From contig JAUICK010000002.1 in assembly GCA_030427865.1 (NCBI GenBank), forward strand, positions 62,001 to 126,000: a DNA stretch of 64,000 bases, given 5' to 3'. Below the pieces are notes generated by a model. That model was given only the letters and a program-made list of their open reading frames with translations. It searched no databases and had not been told where the DNA came from. Origin of the DNA: Bacteroidia bacterium (GTDB taxonomy: Bacteria > Bacteroidota > Bacteroidia > Flavobacteriales > Flavobacteriaceae). Each line of letters starts with the position of its first letter. Position 1 is the stretch's first letter. This document shows, piece by piece, positions 6,068 to 15,188 of the stretch. The position numbers were made by a program, and so were the translations under genes.

Positions 6068-8920
6068 TTATGTATTTTTTAGTAATGGAATTCTAATTAA
6101 CACTTTTGTGCCTTTTGATAAATTGTCTTCTTTTAAATCAATATAATTTATCGAACATTTTTTGTGCTCTTGTATCTCTATAAGATTTAATCTTTCTTTT
6201 GTTATTTCTATAGCTTTTGATTGATGACTTTGCTTTTTATTTGCTAAAGATTTATCAATTCCTACGCCATTATCTGTAACACTAATTAAAAGATGACTTT
6301 CTTCTTTTAAAAATAGAATTTCTATTTTGCCTTTGGTTTTTTTTGGAGCTATACCATGCAAAATTGCATTTTCTACAATTGGTTGCACTAATAATGTTGG
6401 TACAAGAATTTCATGTTTACGTAGTTTTTTATCTATATTTATTTGATAATTAAATTTATTTTTAAATCTTACTTGAGTAAGCTGTAAGTATAGATTTAGC
6501 ATTTCATATTCTGTACTTATAGTTATATATTGATCTACATTTTCTAATATTAAGCGCAAAAGTTTTGAGAAATTTGATATGTAATCACTTGCTTCTTGCG
6601 TATTACCTTCAGAATAATATCCTTTAATAGTGTTTAATGCATTAAATATAAAATGAGGATTCATTTGTAGCCTTAATGCTTTTTGCTCTAAAGCTAACAT
6701 TTGATTTTCTAATTCTATATTTTCTTTTTCTAAAAGCAATGTCTTTTTTTCTTTTTGAAATTTTCTATTTAAATATTTAATCCTTAGTTTAAAAAAAAGA
6801 AATATTAAAGAAAAAAAGATTATAAGAATTATAAATAAAAACCACCATTTTTTCCAAAAAGGTTTTAAAATTACGAACTCAATTTTTTTAACATCACTTT
6901 TTATGTTTAGTATATTTTTACAAAATATTTCTAGTGTGTAAGAATTTGGTTTTAATAATCTAAAATTAATTTCTCTTTGTTTAGTTTTTGTCCAACTACC
7001 ATTATTTAATCTATAATAAAAATTAATATCGCCTTTGTTTAAAAAAGAAATTGAAGAATATTTTATTTTTATATTATTTTTATTGTAATCAATCCTATTT
7101 TTGCTATTAATGTCTATAGAATTATTGTTAGAGTAAATTGTGTCGATTAAAATTTTAGGAATAGGTTTTATTTCTTTTAGAGCATTAATACCAAAATAAA
7201 TAAGCTTTTTCTCTGCAGCTATATAAATAGTATCGTTTGCAAAATCTATGTCATTAGTTTTTGTATTACTAAACCCTAAATAGGGGTTATAGTTTTTTAC
7301 CAAAAGACCATTGCTTGTAAGCTTAATTTTATTTACCCCCTTATTGGTGGCAACTAAGTATTCATTTCTTTTAATTTTTGATATTCCATTAACAGTGTTG
7401 TTGTTTAGACCTAATTTATCGGAAATTTTAAATACTAATGAATCGTTTTTTATTATCAGTAAACCCTTTGAAGATGTTGCAGCTAAAAGAAAATTATTAT
7501 TGTAATCGTATAATAAATCGTTTATAGAAGATTGCAAATTTTGGTTTTTATTGCCTGTAAAAAATAATTTCTGATTTTTACTATATTTATACAAACCAAT
7601 ATTAGTTCCTAAAAAAATATTATTTTTTCCTTTTTCTATTACATTAGTTCTTCTTTCTAATATTATTTTATCATAAATTTCTTTACTGTTTATAGTCTTA
7701 AATTCATCCTTATTTATCTTAGAGGTAAAGGTAGTAGCAATAAAAAGGTCTTTATCAGTTATTAGTAAATCGTTTAAATTGCTTAAGATTTCATATTTGG
7801 CATGGTTAATTTTTCTGGTACCTATTTTTCCAATAATGAAGGATGTATTTTCAAAAAATCTAATTTTACTGATAGCATCTTTTCTCCATTTTTTATTTAA
7901 ATTATAGGCTTCAAATTTATTTCCCTTTTTTATGTAATAATCATTTTTAAAACCTCCAAACCAAATTTCGTTGTTATTTTTTCTGGCAATTGTATTAATA
8001 TTAATTTGCTTTTGAAAAACATTAAGTGATGGTATAAATAAAACCCCATCATTTAATGTAGTTATCCAGTAACTATTATTTGTATTTTTGGTAATACTTG
8101 TTATTACTTTATTTTTATAATAATTACCAACTAAAGATAAGTTTTGATATAAGAAAATTCCTTTTCTGGTGCATATCCAAATCTTATTGTTATTATCTAA
8201 ATAGATATTTATAATTTCTAAATTAACAGGTAATTTTAGAATTCCTTTAATTTTATTTTTAGAATCTATTTGTTTTAAAATATTAAAATCAGAAAAAAAG
8301 GTTTTATCTTTTTGATGAAATACTCTGTAAGGAAACTTAGAGCGTTCTAATTTATTTAAAAATTTGTTTTCTAAATCGTAAATGCCTTCTGAGTTTAAGA
8401 CGTATAAAGAATCTTTTCTTTTCCATACTCCAGAAGTATTGACGTTAAAAGATTTAATATTTGTAACATTATTAGTAGAGTCTATAACAGTTATGTTTCC
8501 TCTTCTTGATGATATGTAAATAGTTTTATCATCTTCATAAAAATTTGTAAGTAAACTATTACTTTTTGCTTGTTTTATTATTGAAGAATTCCTTTCGTTA
8601 AATATCTTGTTATTATAGATAAAAGATGGTTTTCCGTTTAAAGTAAGCAACCACTTTCTTCCTTTAAAGTCCTTTTTAATTTTAAAAATTTCATTATCAG
8701 TTAAACCATCTTCAGTAGTTAAAAGTGTAAACTCATATCCATTAAATTTAACCAAGCCAACATCAGTAGCAAACCAGATACAACCATCTGAATTTTGATA
8801 AGCAGAATAAACTTTATTGGTAGGAAGACCATCATTGATTGTGTAATGAATATTATATGGTTCTTGACTTTTAATAGTAAATACTAAAAATAGAAAAAAA
8901 AGGTTAAAAAAAATCTTCAA
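6068..8920 (-). CDS. Large propeller-type sensor histidine kinase, LytS-like (module 2)
   Basis: This 950-residue membrane sensor begins with a signal peptide (1-18). A long periplasmic part built of propeller repeats follows (for example GCIWFATDVGLVKFNGYEF and NKIWICTRKGIFLY), and its length suggests two seven-bladed propellers. After a Y_Y_Y-like domain (about 600-690) there is one membrane helix (691-711), a coiled coil and the kinase domain. The phosphorylation motif is QMNPHFIFN with H756. The ATPase N box ends VENAILHG (849-856) and the G box is DNGVG (883-887). The design is that of the kinase at 2048-4027, but with about 290 more sensor residues, so the two probably sense different cues. 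No promoter consensus is clear upstream. Confidence 0.92.
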   Translation of the reverse strand: MKIFFNLFFLFLVFTIKSQEPYNIHYTINDGLPTNKVYSAYQNSDGCIWFATDVGLVKFNGYEFTLLTTEDGLTDNEIFKIKKDFKGRKWLLTLNGKPSFIYNNKIFNERNSSIIKQAKSNSLLTNFYEDDKTIYISSRRGNITVIDSTNNVTNIKSFNVNTSGVWKRKDSLYVLNSEGIYDLENKFLNKLERSKFPYRVFHQKDKTFFSDFNILKQIDSKNKIKGILKLPVNLEIINIYLDNNNKIWICTRKGIFLYQNLSLVGNYYKNKVITSITKNTNNSYWITTLNDGVLFIPSLNVFQKQININTIARKNNNEIWFGGFKNDYYIKKGNKFEAYNLNKKWRKDAISKIRFFENTSFIIGKIGTRKINHAKYEILSNLNDLLITDKDLFIATTFTSKINKDEFKTINSKEIYDKIILERRTNVIEKGKNNIFLGTNIGLYKYSKNQKLFFTGNKNQNLQSSINDLLYDYNNNFLLAATSSKGLLIIKNDSLVFKISDKLGLNNNTVNGISKIKRNEYLVATNKGVNKIKLTSNGLLVKNYNPYLGFSNTKTNDIDFANDTIYIAAEKKLIYFGINALKEIKPIPKILIDTIYSNNNSIDINSKNRIDYNKNNIKIKYSSISFLNKGDINFYYRLNNGSWTKTKQREINFRLLKPNSYTLEIFCKNILNIKSDVKKIEFVILKPFWKKWWFLFIILIIFFSLIFLFFKLRIKYLNRKFQKEKKTLLLEKENIELENQMLALEQKALRLQMNPHFIFNALNTIKGYYSEGNTQEASDYISNFSKLLRLILENVDQYITISTEYEMLNLYLQLTQVRFKNKFNYQINIDKKLRKHEILVPTLLVQPIVENAILHGIAPKKTKGKIEILFLKEESHLLISVTDNGVGIDKSLANKKQSHQSKAIEITKERLNLIEIQEHKKCSINYIDLKEDNLSKGTKVLIRIPLLKNT

Positions 8921-9109
8921 AAGACGTGTTTTAAGTAAAAGTAAAGATATAATTTGTTTTTTTTGATTATTTCTACATCACTTGTAGAAATAAAAATATC
9001 ACTTATTAACCAAATTAAATCACTTAATAAACAAAAGATATCAGTTAAGTTATTTTTTATCATATGTCGTAATAATAGTTTTCTTAAGATAAAACTTAAA
9101 TTAATTAAA

Positions 9110-9862
9110 GTGTATACTCAAGATAATATCGAAGAACTTTTTAAATTGATAGGAAAACTACCTGAGCATAAATTTGCATGCACTAAAAATTACGATTTTA
9201 TTAGTGCAAGCAGCTCTATATGGCCAAATTTGTTATTTAACTTTAAAGGTGCTTTGGTGAATGTAGAAAAGATTTTAGATGATATCGAGAGTTTAGATAA
9301 CGATTTAAAATTACCAAACCTTTTGATGACTAACCCAGCTAAAGATAATTCTCTTGTAATAGATCGAATAAAACTTAGAAATTATATCTCTAGCAGATGG
9401 TCAGCTATGACTCACTTTTTAAATTTTGATGATATTAAATTACCAATTCTTAAAATACATTTAAAAATTAAGTTAATTGATAATAAAAATGATCTTTTAA
9501 AATGGTTGGAAATTGTAGAAATAGAACTTATGGGAAAAAAGAAACTCGATTATAATATTTTTAATTATCTGTTAAAAGAGAAGAAATGTTATTTCTATCT
9601 TGGTTTTTGGGGTATGTTACCTGTTGCTACTTCATTTTTATTTAAAGGAAAAACATCTGCTGGAGTTTATTTAGTATCAACTCTAAAAACATATCGCAAA
9701 AAAGGTATTGGAAAAAACATGACTTTTATATGCCTAAAAAAAGCAAAAGAGTTAAAATGTAAAAAAGTAGATATACAAGCAACTGATTTTGGATTTCAAA
9801 TTTATAAATCTTTGGGTTTTATAAATTATGGAGATATAAATGTTTTTAGAATTCAAAAATAA
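9110..9862 (+). CDS. GNAT-family N-acetyltransferase, start uncertain
   Basis: The C-terminal half has the GNAT acetyl-CoA pocket: a strand ending in VSTLKTYRKKGIGKNM, where R-K-K-G-I-G is the pyrophosphate-binding loop, then an alpha helix, then the family's usual end YKSLGFINYGDINVF. The N-terminal half resembles the lobes often found before a GNAT domain but has no visible motif. The substrate is unknown. The open frame extends up to a TTG at 8954, but the first 50 residues of that version look like translated non-coding sequence, so the GTG at 9110 (250 residues) is chosen; no ribosome-binding site decides it. The gene is divergent from the large sensor kinase and ends in a hairpin. Confidence 0.75.
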   Translation: MYTQDNIEELFKLIGKLPEHKFACTKNYDFISASSSIWPNLLFNFKGALVNVEKILDDIESLDNDLKLPNLLMTNPAKDNSLVIDRIKLRNYISSRWSAMTHFLNFDDIKLPILKIHLKIKLIDNKNDLLKWLEIVEIELMGKKKLDYNIFNYLLKEKKCYFYLGFWGMLPVATSFLFKGKTSAGVYLVSTLKTYRKKGIGKNMTFICLKKAKELKCKKVDIQATDFGFQIYKSLGFINYGDINVFRIQK

Positions 9863-9890
9863 AACAGTTGTAAATAAAATCAATAACAGG

Positions 9891-9922
9891 TGGTTTTGAT
9901 ATGGTTACCATATCAAAAACCA
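9891..9922 (+). terminator. Hairpin after the GNAT gene
   Basis: TGGTTTTGATATGG pairs with 9908-9922 except for one extra A, with loop TTA. The T run after it is short, so it may be a weak terminator or an mRNA 3' stabiliser. Confidence 0.55.
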
Positions 9923-10181
9923 TTTCTACATTTAAAAAGAAAAATCATTTATCTCGTAAAGTTGTTTAGTTAGTAACTAAATCTAATCACTTACCATTTT
10001 AGACTTTAAAACCTTATTGTATAGTTATTTCTTTGATTAGCTTAACGTAAAATTTTGAAACAATTTAAAGTCAAAAACGCAGATAACCTTGCATTAATAA
10101 TTGTGATATTATTTTTCTCAATTATTGCATGGTTAATCTACTCTTAAAAATAAAATTCAAAAAATAACAATTAAATAAATT
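9923..10181. other. Non-coding gap with a 17-bp palindrome and a possible micro-ORF
   Basis: No long frame exists here. Bases 9965-9981 form an odd palindrome (arms TTTAGTTA and TAACTAAA around a G), which could be an operator. A 30-codon frame from a TTG at 10055 to the stop at 10145-10147 encodes KQFKVKNADNLALII followed by a hydrophobic stretch ending AWLIYS. This would be a single-pass micro-protein if translated. Neither is proven. No exact TAnnTTTG promoter is seen before the gene at 10182. Confidence 0.35.
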
Positions 10182-13100
10182 ATGAAAAAATCTATACTCA
10201 TTCTATCAATTTTGATAATAACATCTTCAAGCGCACAAAGTGTTTTAGTTAAAGATTTTCAAACAGGTACAACATCCAGTATGCCAACTTACGAGTTTAA
10301 TAGGGTTGACGCTAATGGAAAATTAATTTTTTCTACTTTAAATGGGGCAAAATATAGTGTTTGGGTTACAGATGGAACAAACTCTGGTACTAAACTACTT
10401 AGAGAAGTAGTTAGCACAGTAATTAAACCTCAATATTTTACTTATTTACCTGCAAATGATAAAGTATTTTTTTCAGGAGAAAGTAATTCAAATGGTATTT
10501 CTCAACTTTGGACTTCTGATGGAACGCAATCTGGTACACTAAGACTTACAACTTCTGCTACAAGAGTAAAAAATATTGTAGAGTTTAAAGACAAAGTATA
10601 TTATCAAGGATTTGGAACAAGCAATCAAGGAACAGAGTTATTTTTTACAGATGCAGCATTAAACACAAGTCATATAAACCTAAATTCCGCAGCTTTTCAG
10701 AGTAGTTTTCCAGAAAATTTAAAAGTAATTGGAGATAAACTTTATTTTTCTGGATCAAGATTTTCCAATGACAAAGAATTATGTGTTAGTAATGGCCAAG
10801 GTTCAGGAGGAACTTACCGTGTTTTAAATATAAACTCAAGTGGAGATAGTAATCCAATAAATTTTACTTCCTTTAATAATAAAGTATATTTTTCTGCTGA
10901 TGACGGAATTAATGGGCGTGAGCTTTGGGTTACAGATGGTACTGCAGCTAATACAACTATGGTTGCAGATTTGAATCCTGGTTCAGGTCATAGCTTAGAC
11001 CCAAACGAACCAACAACATTTGTAGAATACAAAGATGAGTTATATTTTACAGCATTTACCCCTTCAACTGGTAATGAACTTTATAAGGTAAATAAAAGTG
11101 GTAATATTGTAAATGTTGCAGATATCAATCCAGGAGCAAACAATCATAGTAACCCTAAAGGTTTTTTCGTTTATAATGGTAGATTATTTTTCTCGGCTGA
11201 TAATGGGACAGATGGTGTAGAGTTATGGTACACAATAGTAAGTAGTGGAACAGCTAAAGGAAATTCTGCCTCAACTACAGCAATGTTTAAAGATATTAAT
11301 AGCCAAACTAATGGTAATAGCAAACCTACAGATTTTATTACTTATGATGGTAAAATGTATTTTAATGCAGATAATGGAGTAGATGGTAAAGAACTTTGGG
11401 AATCTGATGGAACCGTAGCTGGTACTATTATGAAACAAAATATAAATCCTTCAGGAGATAGCAACCCAAGAGATTTTATTGTATCAAATAATCTTTTATA
11501 TTTTTCTGCAAATGATGGCACTAATGGAGATGAGTTATGGAAATATTCAAATGATTTTATAATTGGAGCTTTATCTCCAGAAGATAACGCAACAGATGTA
11601 GCTTTATCTGGAGAAAAATTGAAGATTACCTTAAATAAAGAATTAGTAAAAGGTAACGGCAATATTGTTATTCATAAAAAAAGTGATGACACTGTATTCG
11701 AAACCATTAATGTTTCTGGAAGTAATGTAATAATTGATAACAATAAAGTTATTATTACTCCAACTTTAGATTTTATTGCTTCTGAAGAGTATTATGTTTT
11801 AATCGATAATGGAGCATTAAAGGATACATCCAACAATAATTTTATTGGGATTTCCGATAAAACAATTTGGAACTTTAAAGCTGTTGGTGTTCAAACTCAA
11901 ACAATAACTTTTAATACTTTGGCAGATAGTACATTTGGTGATTCAGATTTTCAATTAACTGCAACCTCATCTTCAAATTTACCAGTTTCTTATGTAAGTT
12001 CGAACACAAACGTTGCTACAATTAATGGTAATATTGTAACTATTGTTGGGGCAGGTACTACTACTATAACTGCAAGTCAACCTGGTAATGCCAATTATAG
12101 TGCTGCTCAAGATGTTTCTCAGGTATTAATAGTAAATAAAGCAAATCAAAGTATTACATTTAATACATTAACGAATAGAACATTTGGAGATTCAGACTTC
12201 CAATTAACAGCAACATCTTCTTCAAATTTACCAGTTTCTTATGTAAGTTCTAACACAAACGTTGCTACAATTAATGGTAATACTGTAACGATAGTTGGAG
12301 CAGGAACGGCTAACATTACAGCGAATCAAACGGGAAATGCTAACTATAATGCTGCCCAAGATATTACACAATTGCAGACGGTAAATAAAGCAGATCAAAC
12401 CATAACTTTTGTAATAAGTTTTCCTAATAGACAGTATAATGATGCAGATAGAACGTTAACAGCAACTTCAGATTCTGGTTTGCCAATATCTTATACAAGT
12501 TCAGACCCAACTGTTGTATCTATAAATGGTAATATAGCTTCTTTTGTAGGGGTAGGTAACGGTATAAATATTACTGCAAGCCAGAGCGGAAATAATAATT
12601 ATAATGCAGCACCTAATGTAATACAGACATATAATGTTGCCAAAGCTTCTCAAATAATAACATTTAATCCACCACCAACTGCAACCTATGGGGATTCAAA
12701 CTTCACTTTAACAGCTTCTTCAAATAGTGGAATTGCAATGCAGTTTTTCTCTTTTGACTCTAATGTGGTTTCTATATCTGGTAATCAAGCTGAAATTACT
12801 GGAGCTGGTAGTACAACTTTACAAGCTTCTAATACTGGTAATTCTCTCTATGAAGCTGCATCATCTTTAAAAGCATTTACAGTTTATAAAGCAAGTCAAA
12901 ATATAACATTCAATGCCTTACAAGATGTAGATGTTAACGATCCAGATTTTAGTTTAACAGCAACCTCAGATTCTGGTTTGTCCATAAGTTACTCTAGTTC
13001 AAATCCAAGTGTGGCTTCTGTAAGTGGCAATATAGTTAGTATTCATTCTATGGGCACAACAACATTTACAGCAAGTCAACCTGGTAATAATAATTATAAT

Positions 13101-13394
13101 GCTGCTTCAGATGTTACTCAAATTTTAACAGTAACAAATACAGCAAGTTTTGATAGTTTTAAAAAGGTAGGTTTAGGTTTATTTCCAAACCCAGTATCAG
13201 AAAATTTTACCTTAAAATCTTCTTCAAAGATTGAAAAAGTGACCATTTTTTCGATTTTAGGTAAAAAAGTAAAAGAATTTAAAAATATTACAGATGAAAA
13301 ATTCTTTGTAACAGATTTAAAAAGAGGAGTGTATATTATAAAAGTAAAAAACGAAAAAGGAACAGGTATAACAAAGTTTCTAAAATTAGAGTAG
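10182..13394 (+). CDS. Secreted multi-repeat protein with T9SS sorting domain
   Basis: The 1070-residue exported protein has a signal peptide (1-19). Repeats of the ELW-TDGT type (for example GRELWVTDGT, GVELWYT, GDELWKYS) follow to about residue 460; they often form propeller-like folds in secreted Bacteroidota proteins. An SbsA/Big_5-like Ig domain (about 463-568, starting SPEDNATDVA) comes next. Then come five Ig-like repeats of 82-85 residues starting near 573, 656, 739, 824 and 906. Residues from about 995 form a type-A T9SS sorting domain (GLFPNPVSENF ... GVYIIKVKNEKG). It should cross the outer membrane through T9SS and be attached to the cell surface or released. The role is probably adhesion or binding. 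It is the first of three exported-protein genes in a row. Confidence 0.9.
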   Translation: MKKSILILSILIITSSSAQSVLVKDFQTGTTSSMPTYEFNRVDANGKLIFSTLNGAKYSVWVTDGTNSGTKLLREVVSTVIKPQYFTYLPANDKVFFSGESNSNGISQLWTSDGTQSGTLRLTTSATRVKNIVEFKDKVYYQGFGTSNQGTELFFTDAALNTSHINLNSAAFQSSFPENLKVIGDKLYFSGSRFSNDKELCVSNGQGSGGTYRVLNINSSGDSNPINFTSFNNKVYFSADDGINGRELWVTDGTAANTTMVADLNPGSGHSLDPNEPTTFVEYKDELYFTAFTPSTGNELYKVNKSGNIVNVADINPGANNHSNPKGFFVYNGRLFFSADNGTDGVELWYTIVSSGTAKGNSASTTAMFKDINSQTNGNSKPTDFITYDGKMYFNADNGVDGKELWESDGTVAGTIMKQNINPSGDSNPRDFIVSNNLLYFSANDGTNGDELWKYSNDFIIGALSPEDNATDVALSGEKLKITLNKELVKGNGNIVIHKKSDDTVFETINVSGSNVIIDNNKVIITPTLDFIASEEYYVLIDNGALKDTSNNNFIGISDKTIWNFKAVGVQTQTITFNTLADSTFGDSDFQLTATSSSNLPVSYVSSNTNVATINGNIVTIVGAGTTTITASQPGNANYSAAQDVSQVLIVNKANQSITFNTLTNRTFGDSDFQLTATSSSNLPVSYVSSNTNVATINGNTVTIVGAGTANITANQTGNANYNAAQDITQLQTVNKADQTITFVISFPNRQYNDADRTLTATSDSGLPISYTSSDPTVVSINGNIASFVGVGNGINITASQSGNNNYNAAPNVIQTYNVAKASQIITFNPPPTATYGDSNFTLTASSNSGIAMQFFSFDSNVVSISGNQAEITGAGSTTLQASNTGNSLYEAASSLKAFTVYKASQNITFNALQDVDVNDPDFSLTATSDSGLSISYSSSNPSVASVSGNIVSIHSMGTTTFTASQPGNNNYNAASDVTQILTVTNTASFDSFKKVGLGLFPNPVSENFTLKSSSKIEKVTIFSILGKKVKEFKNITDEKFFVTDLKRGVYIIKVKNEKGTGITKFLKLE

Positions 13395-13484
13395 TGCTTT
13401 TTCATAATAAAAAAATATTGCTATGAAAATAAATTTCTAAAAAATCCCCTAAAAATATATAAACAAAATTATTAAGAGATTATT

Positions 13485-15188
13485 ATGAAAAAACAAATAA
13501 CATTATTTCTAACAACGTTTTTTTTAATTCAAACTCAAATTGCGCAAGTTGGTATTGGTACAACCAATCCACAAGCTCAGTTAGACGTAGTGTCTTCTAA
13601 TTTAGCAAATCCAACAAATAAAGATGGAATTTTAATTCCAAGAATAAGTGCTTTTCCAACTACCAATCCTACTGCTGCACAAAATGGAATGCTTGTATTT
13701 TATACTCCTAATAATAATTTTTATTATTGGGATAATGCAACAACAACATGGTTGCCATTTGTAAAACAAATAGATGATTTAAGAGATGGAAAATCTAAAA
13801 TAGATGGTAGAAACCTATTTTTAGGTGAAGATGCAGGTGCAGCATTCAATACATCCAATAGAGATGTTATTGGAATAGGATTTAAGGCTTTAGAATCACT
13901 TACTACAGGTAATAATAACTTAGCTATTGGAAATACAGCATTAAATTTAACAACTATAGGGCACTCAAATATTGCTGTTGGGACTTTTGCTTTACAAAAC
14001 AATATATCAGGCACCCAAAACATTGCAATAGGTTTTGAATCTCAAATGAATACAGATGCAAGACCGTATAACATTTCTATTGGGCACCAGTCAATGAAGT
14101 CTAATACAGCTGGAGGACAAAATACTGCATTAGGTTCAGTTGCTTTGTTTAATAATACTGAGGGTGATTATAATGTAGCTATAGGTGCTTCAACATTATA
14201 TAACAATACAGATGGAGATCATAATTTAGCAGTTGGTTCTCTAAGTTTATACAGTAAAGCCTCAGGAAGCACTAATGTAGCTATAGGTTCTAATGCTTTA
14301 AATAAAATGACCAGTGGTAGTAATAATACAGCTATTGGAGTTAATGCAATGTTAAACTTTGGCTCAGGAAACAATAATACAGCTATTGGACAAGATGCTC
14401 TAAAAGGCCTTTCTGCTGGATTTTCTAATACTTCTAATGTTGCAATAGGCTTTAGAGCTTTAAGTAATAATACCACGGGTTCTAGTAATACTGCAATAGG
14501 ATTCAATTCATTTATTAGAAACCAAACAGGAAACTCTAATGTTGTAATTGGAAATTCTGCAAATATTGCATGTACTACCTGTACTGCTTTATTAAATACT
14601 ACTGTTGTAGGCACTAACGCAAATGCACAAGGAAATAATTCAACAGCTATTGGTTCAAATAGTTTAGCAAACGGAATTAATTCTATGGCAATTGGTTATC
14701 AAGCAAGTGTAACTGGAGATAATCAAATACACATAGGCAATAGTTCTATAACAGCTATTAGAGGTCAAGTAGCATTTAGCACATATTCAGATAAAAGAAT
14801 TAAAGATAATGTTAAAGAAAATGTTGTTGGTTTAGACTTTATAAAAAAATTAAGACCTGTTACTTATAATTTAAATGTAGATAAGCAGAATAATCTTATA
14901 GGGATTTCAGGTTCTGATACAGATATAGAAAAATACGAATCTGAAAAAACATTAAGAACTGGTTTTATAGCACAAGAAGTAGAAAAAGCGGCAAAAGAAG
15001 TTAATTATAATTTTAGTGGTGTAGTAAAACCAAAAAGCAAAAAAGAATTATACAGTCTTTCATATGCTGAGTTTGTAGTGCCATTAGTTAAAGCAACTCA
15101 AGAACAGTCTTTAATCATTGAAAAATTATTAAAAAAAGTAGAAACTTTAACAAAAAGAATTGAAGAATTAGAGCAAAATAAAAAATAA
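13485..15188 (+). CDS. Surface protein with YadA-like head repeats and S74 autoprocessing domain
   Basis: The 567-residue product has a signal peptide (1-20) and the opening QVGIGTTNPQAQLDV that is common in Bacteroidota tail-fibre-like proteins. About twenty head repeats follow (residues 114-425) of the NxAIGxxAL type (for example NTAIGVNAML, NVAIGFRAL), the trimeric beta-helix motif of YadA heads. The end is a peptidase S74 intramolecular chaperone. S435 and K440 in the segment SDKRIK match the catalytic dyad known from phage tailspikes. A C-terminal coiled coil closes the protein (about 540-567). The chaperone is expected to drive trimer folding and then cut itself off. No T9SS tail is visible, so its outer-membrane route is unclear. 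Its stop codon overlaps the next ATG. Confidence 0.85.
   Translation: MKKQITLFLTTFFLIQTQIAQVGIGTTNPQAQLDVVSSNLANPTNKDGILIPRISAFPTTNPTAAQNGMLVFYTPNNNFYYWDNATTTWLPFVKQIDDLRDGKSKIDGRNLFLGEDAGAAFNTSNRDVIGIGFKALESLTTGNNNLAIGNTALNLTTIGHSNIAVGTFALQNNISGTQNIAIGFESQMNTDARPYNISIGHQSMKSNTAGGQNTALGSVALFNNTEGDYNVAIGASTLYNNTDGDHNLAVGSLSLYSKASGSTNVAIGSNALNKMTSGSNNTAIGVNAMLNFGSGNNNTAIGQDALKGLSAGFSNTSNVAIGFRALSNNTTGSSNTAIGFNSFIRNQTGNSNVVIGNSANIACTTCTALLNTTVVGTNANAQGNNSTAIGSNSLANGINSMAIGYQASVTGDNQIHIGNSSITAIRGQVAFSTYSDKRIKDNVKENVVGLDFIKKLRPVTYNLNVDKQNNLIGISGSDTDIEKYESEKTLRTGFIAQEVEKAAKEVNYNFSGVVKPKSKKELYSLSYAEFVVPLVKATQEQSLIIEKLLKKVETLTKRIEELEQNKK

Noticed and set aside
8954..9109. N-terminal extension of the GNAT protein from TTG 8954
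   Set aside because: The 52 added residues have the composition of random AT-rich sequence and the family starts later; kept only as an alternative start.
11342..11662. A 106-codon minus-strand frame inside the repeat protein
   Set aside because: Shadow of the coding strand created by repeated codons; no independent features.
14219..14614. A 131-codon minus-strand frame inside the YadA-like gene
   Set aside because: It arises from the repetitive AIG and NNT codons of the head repeats read in reverse and has the same periodic pattern.
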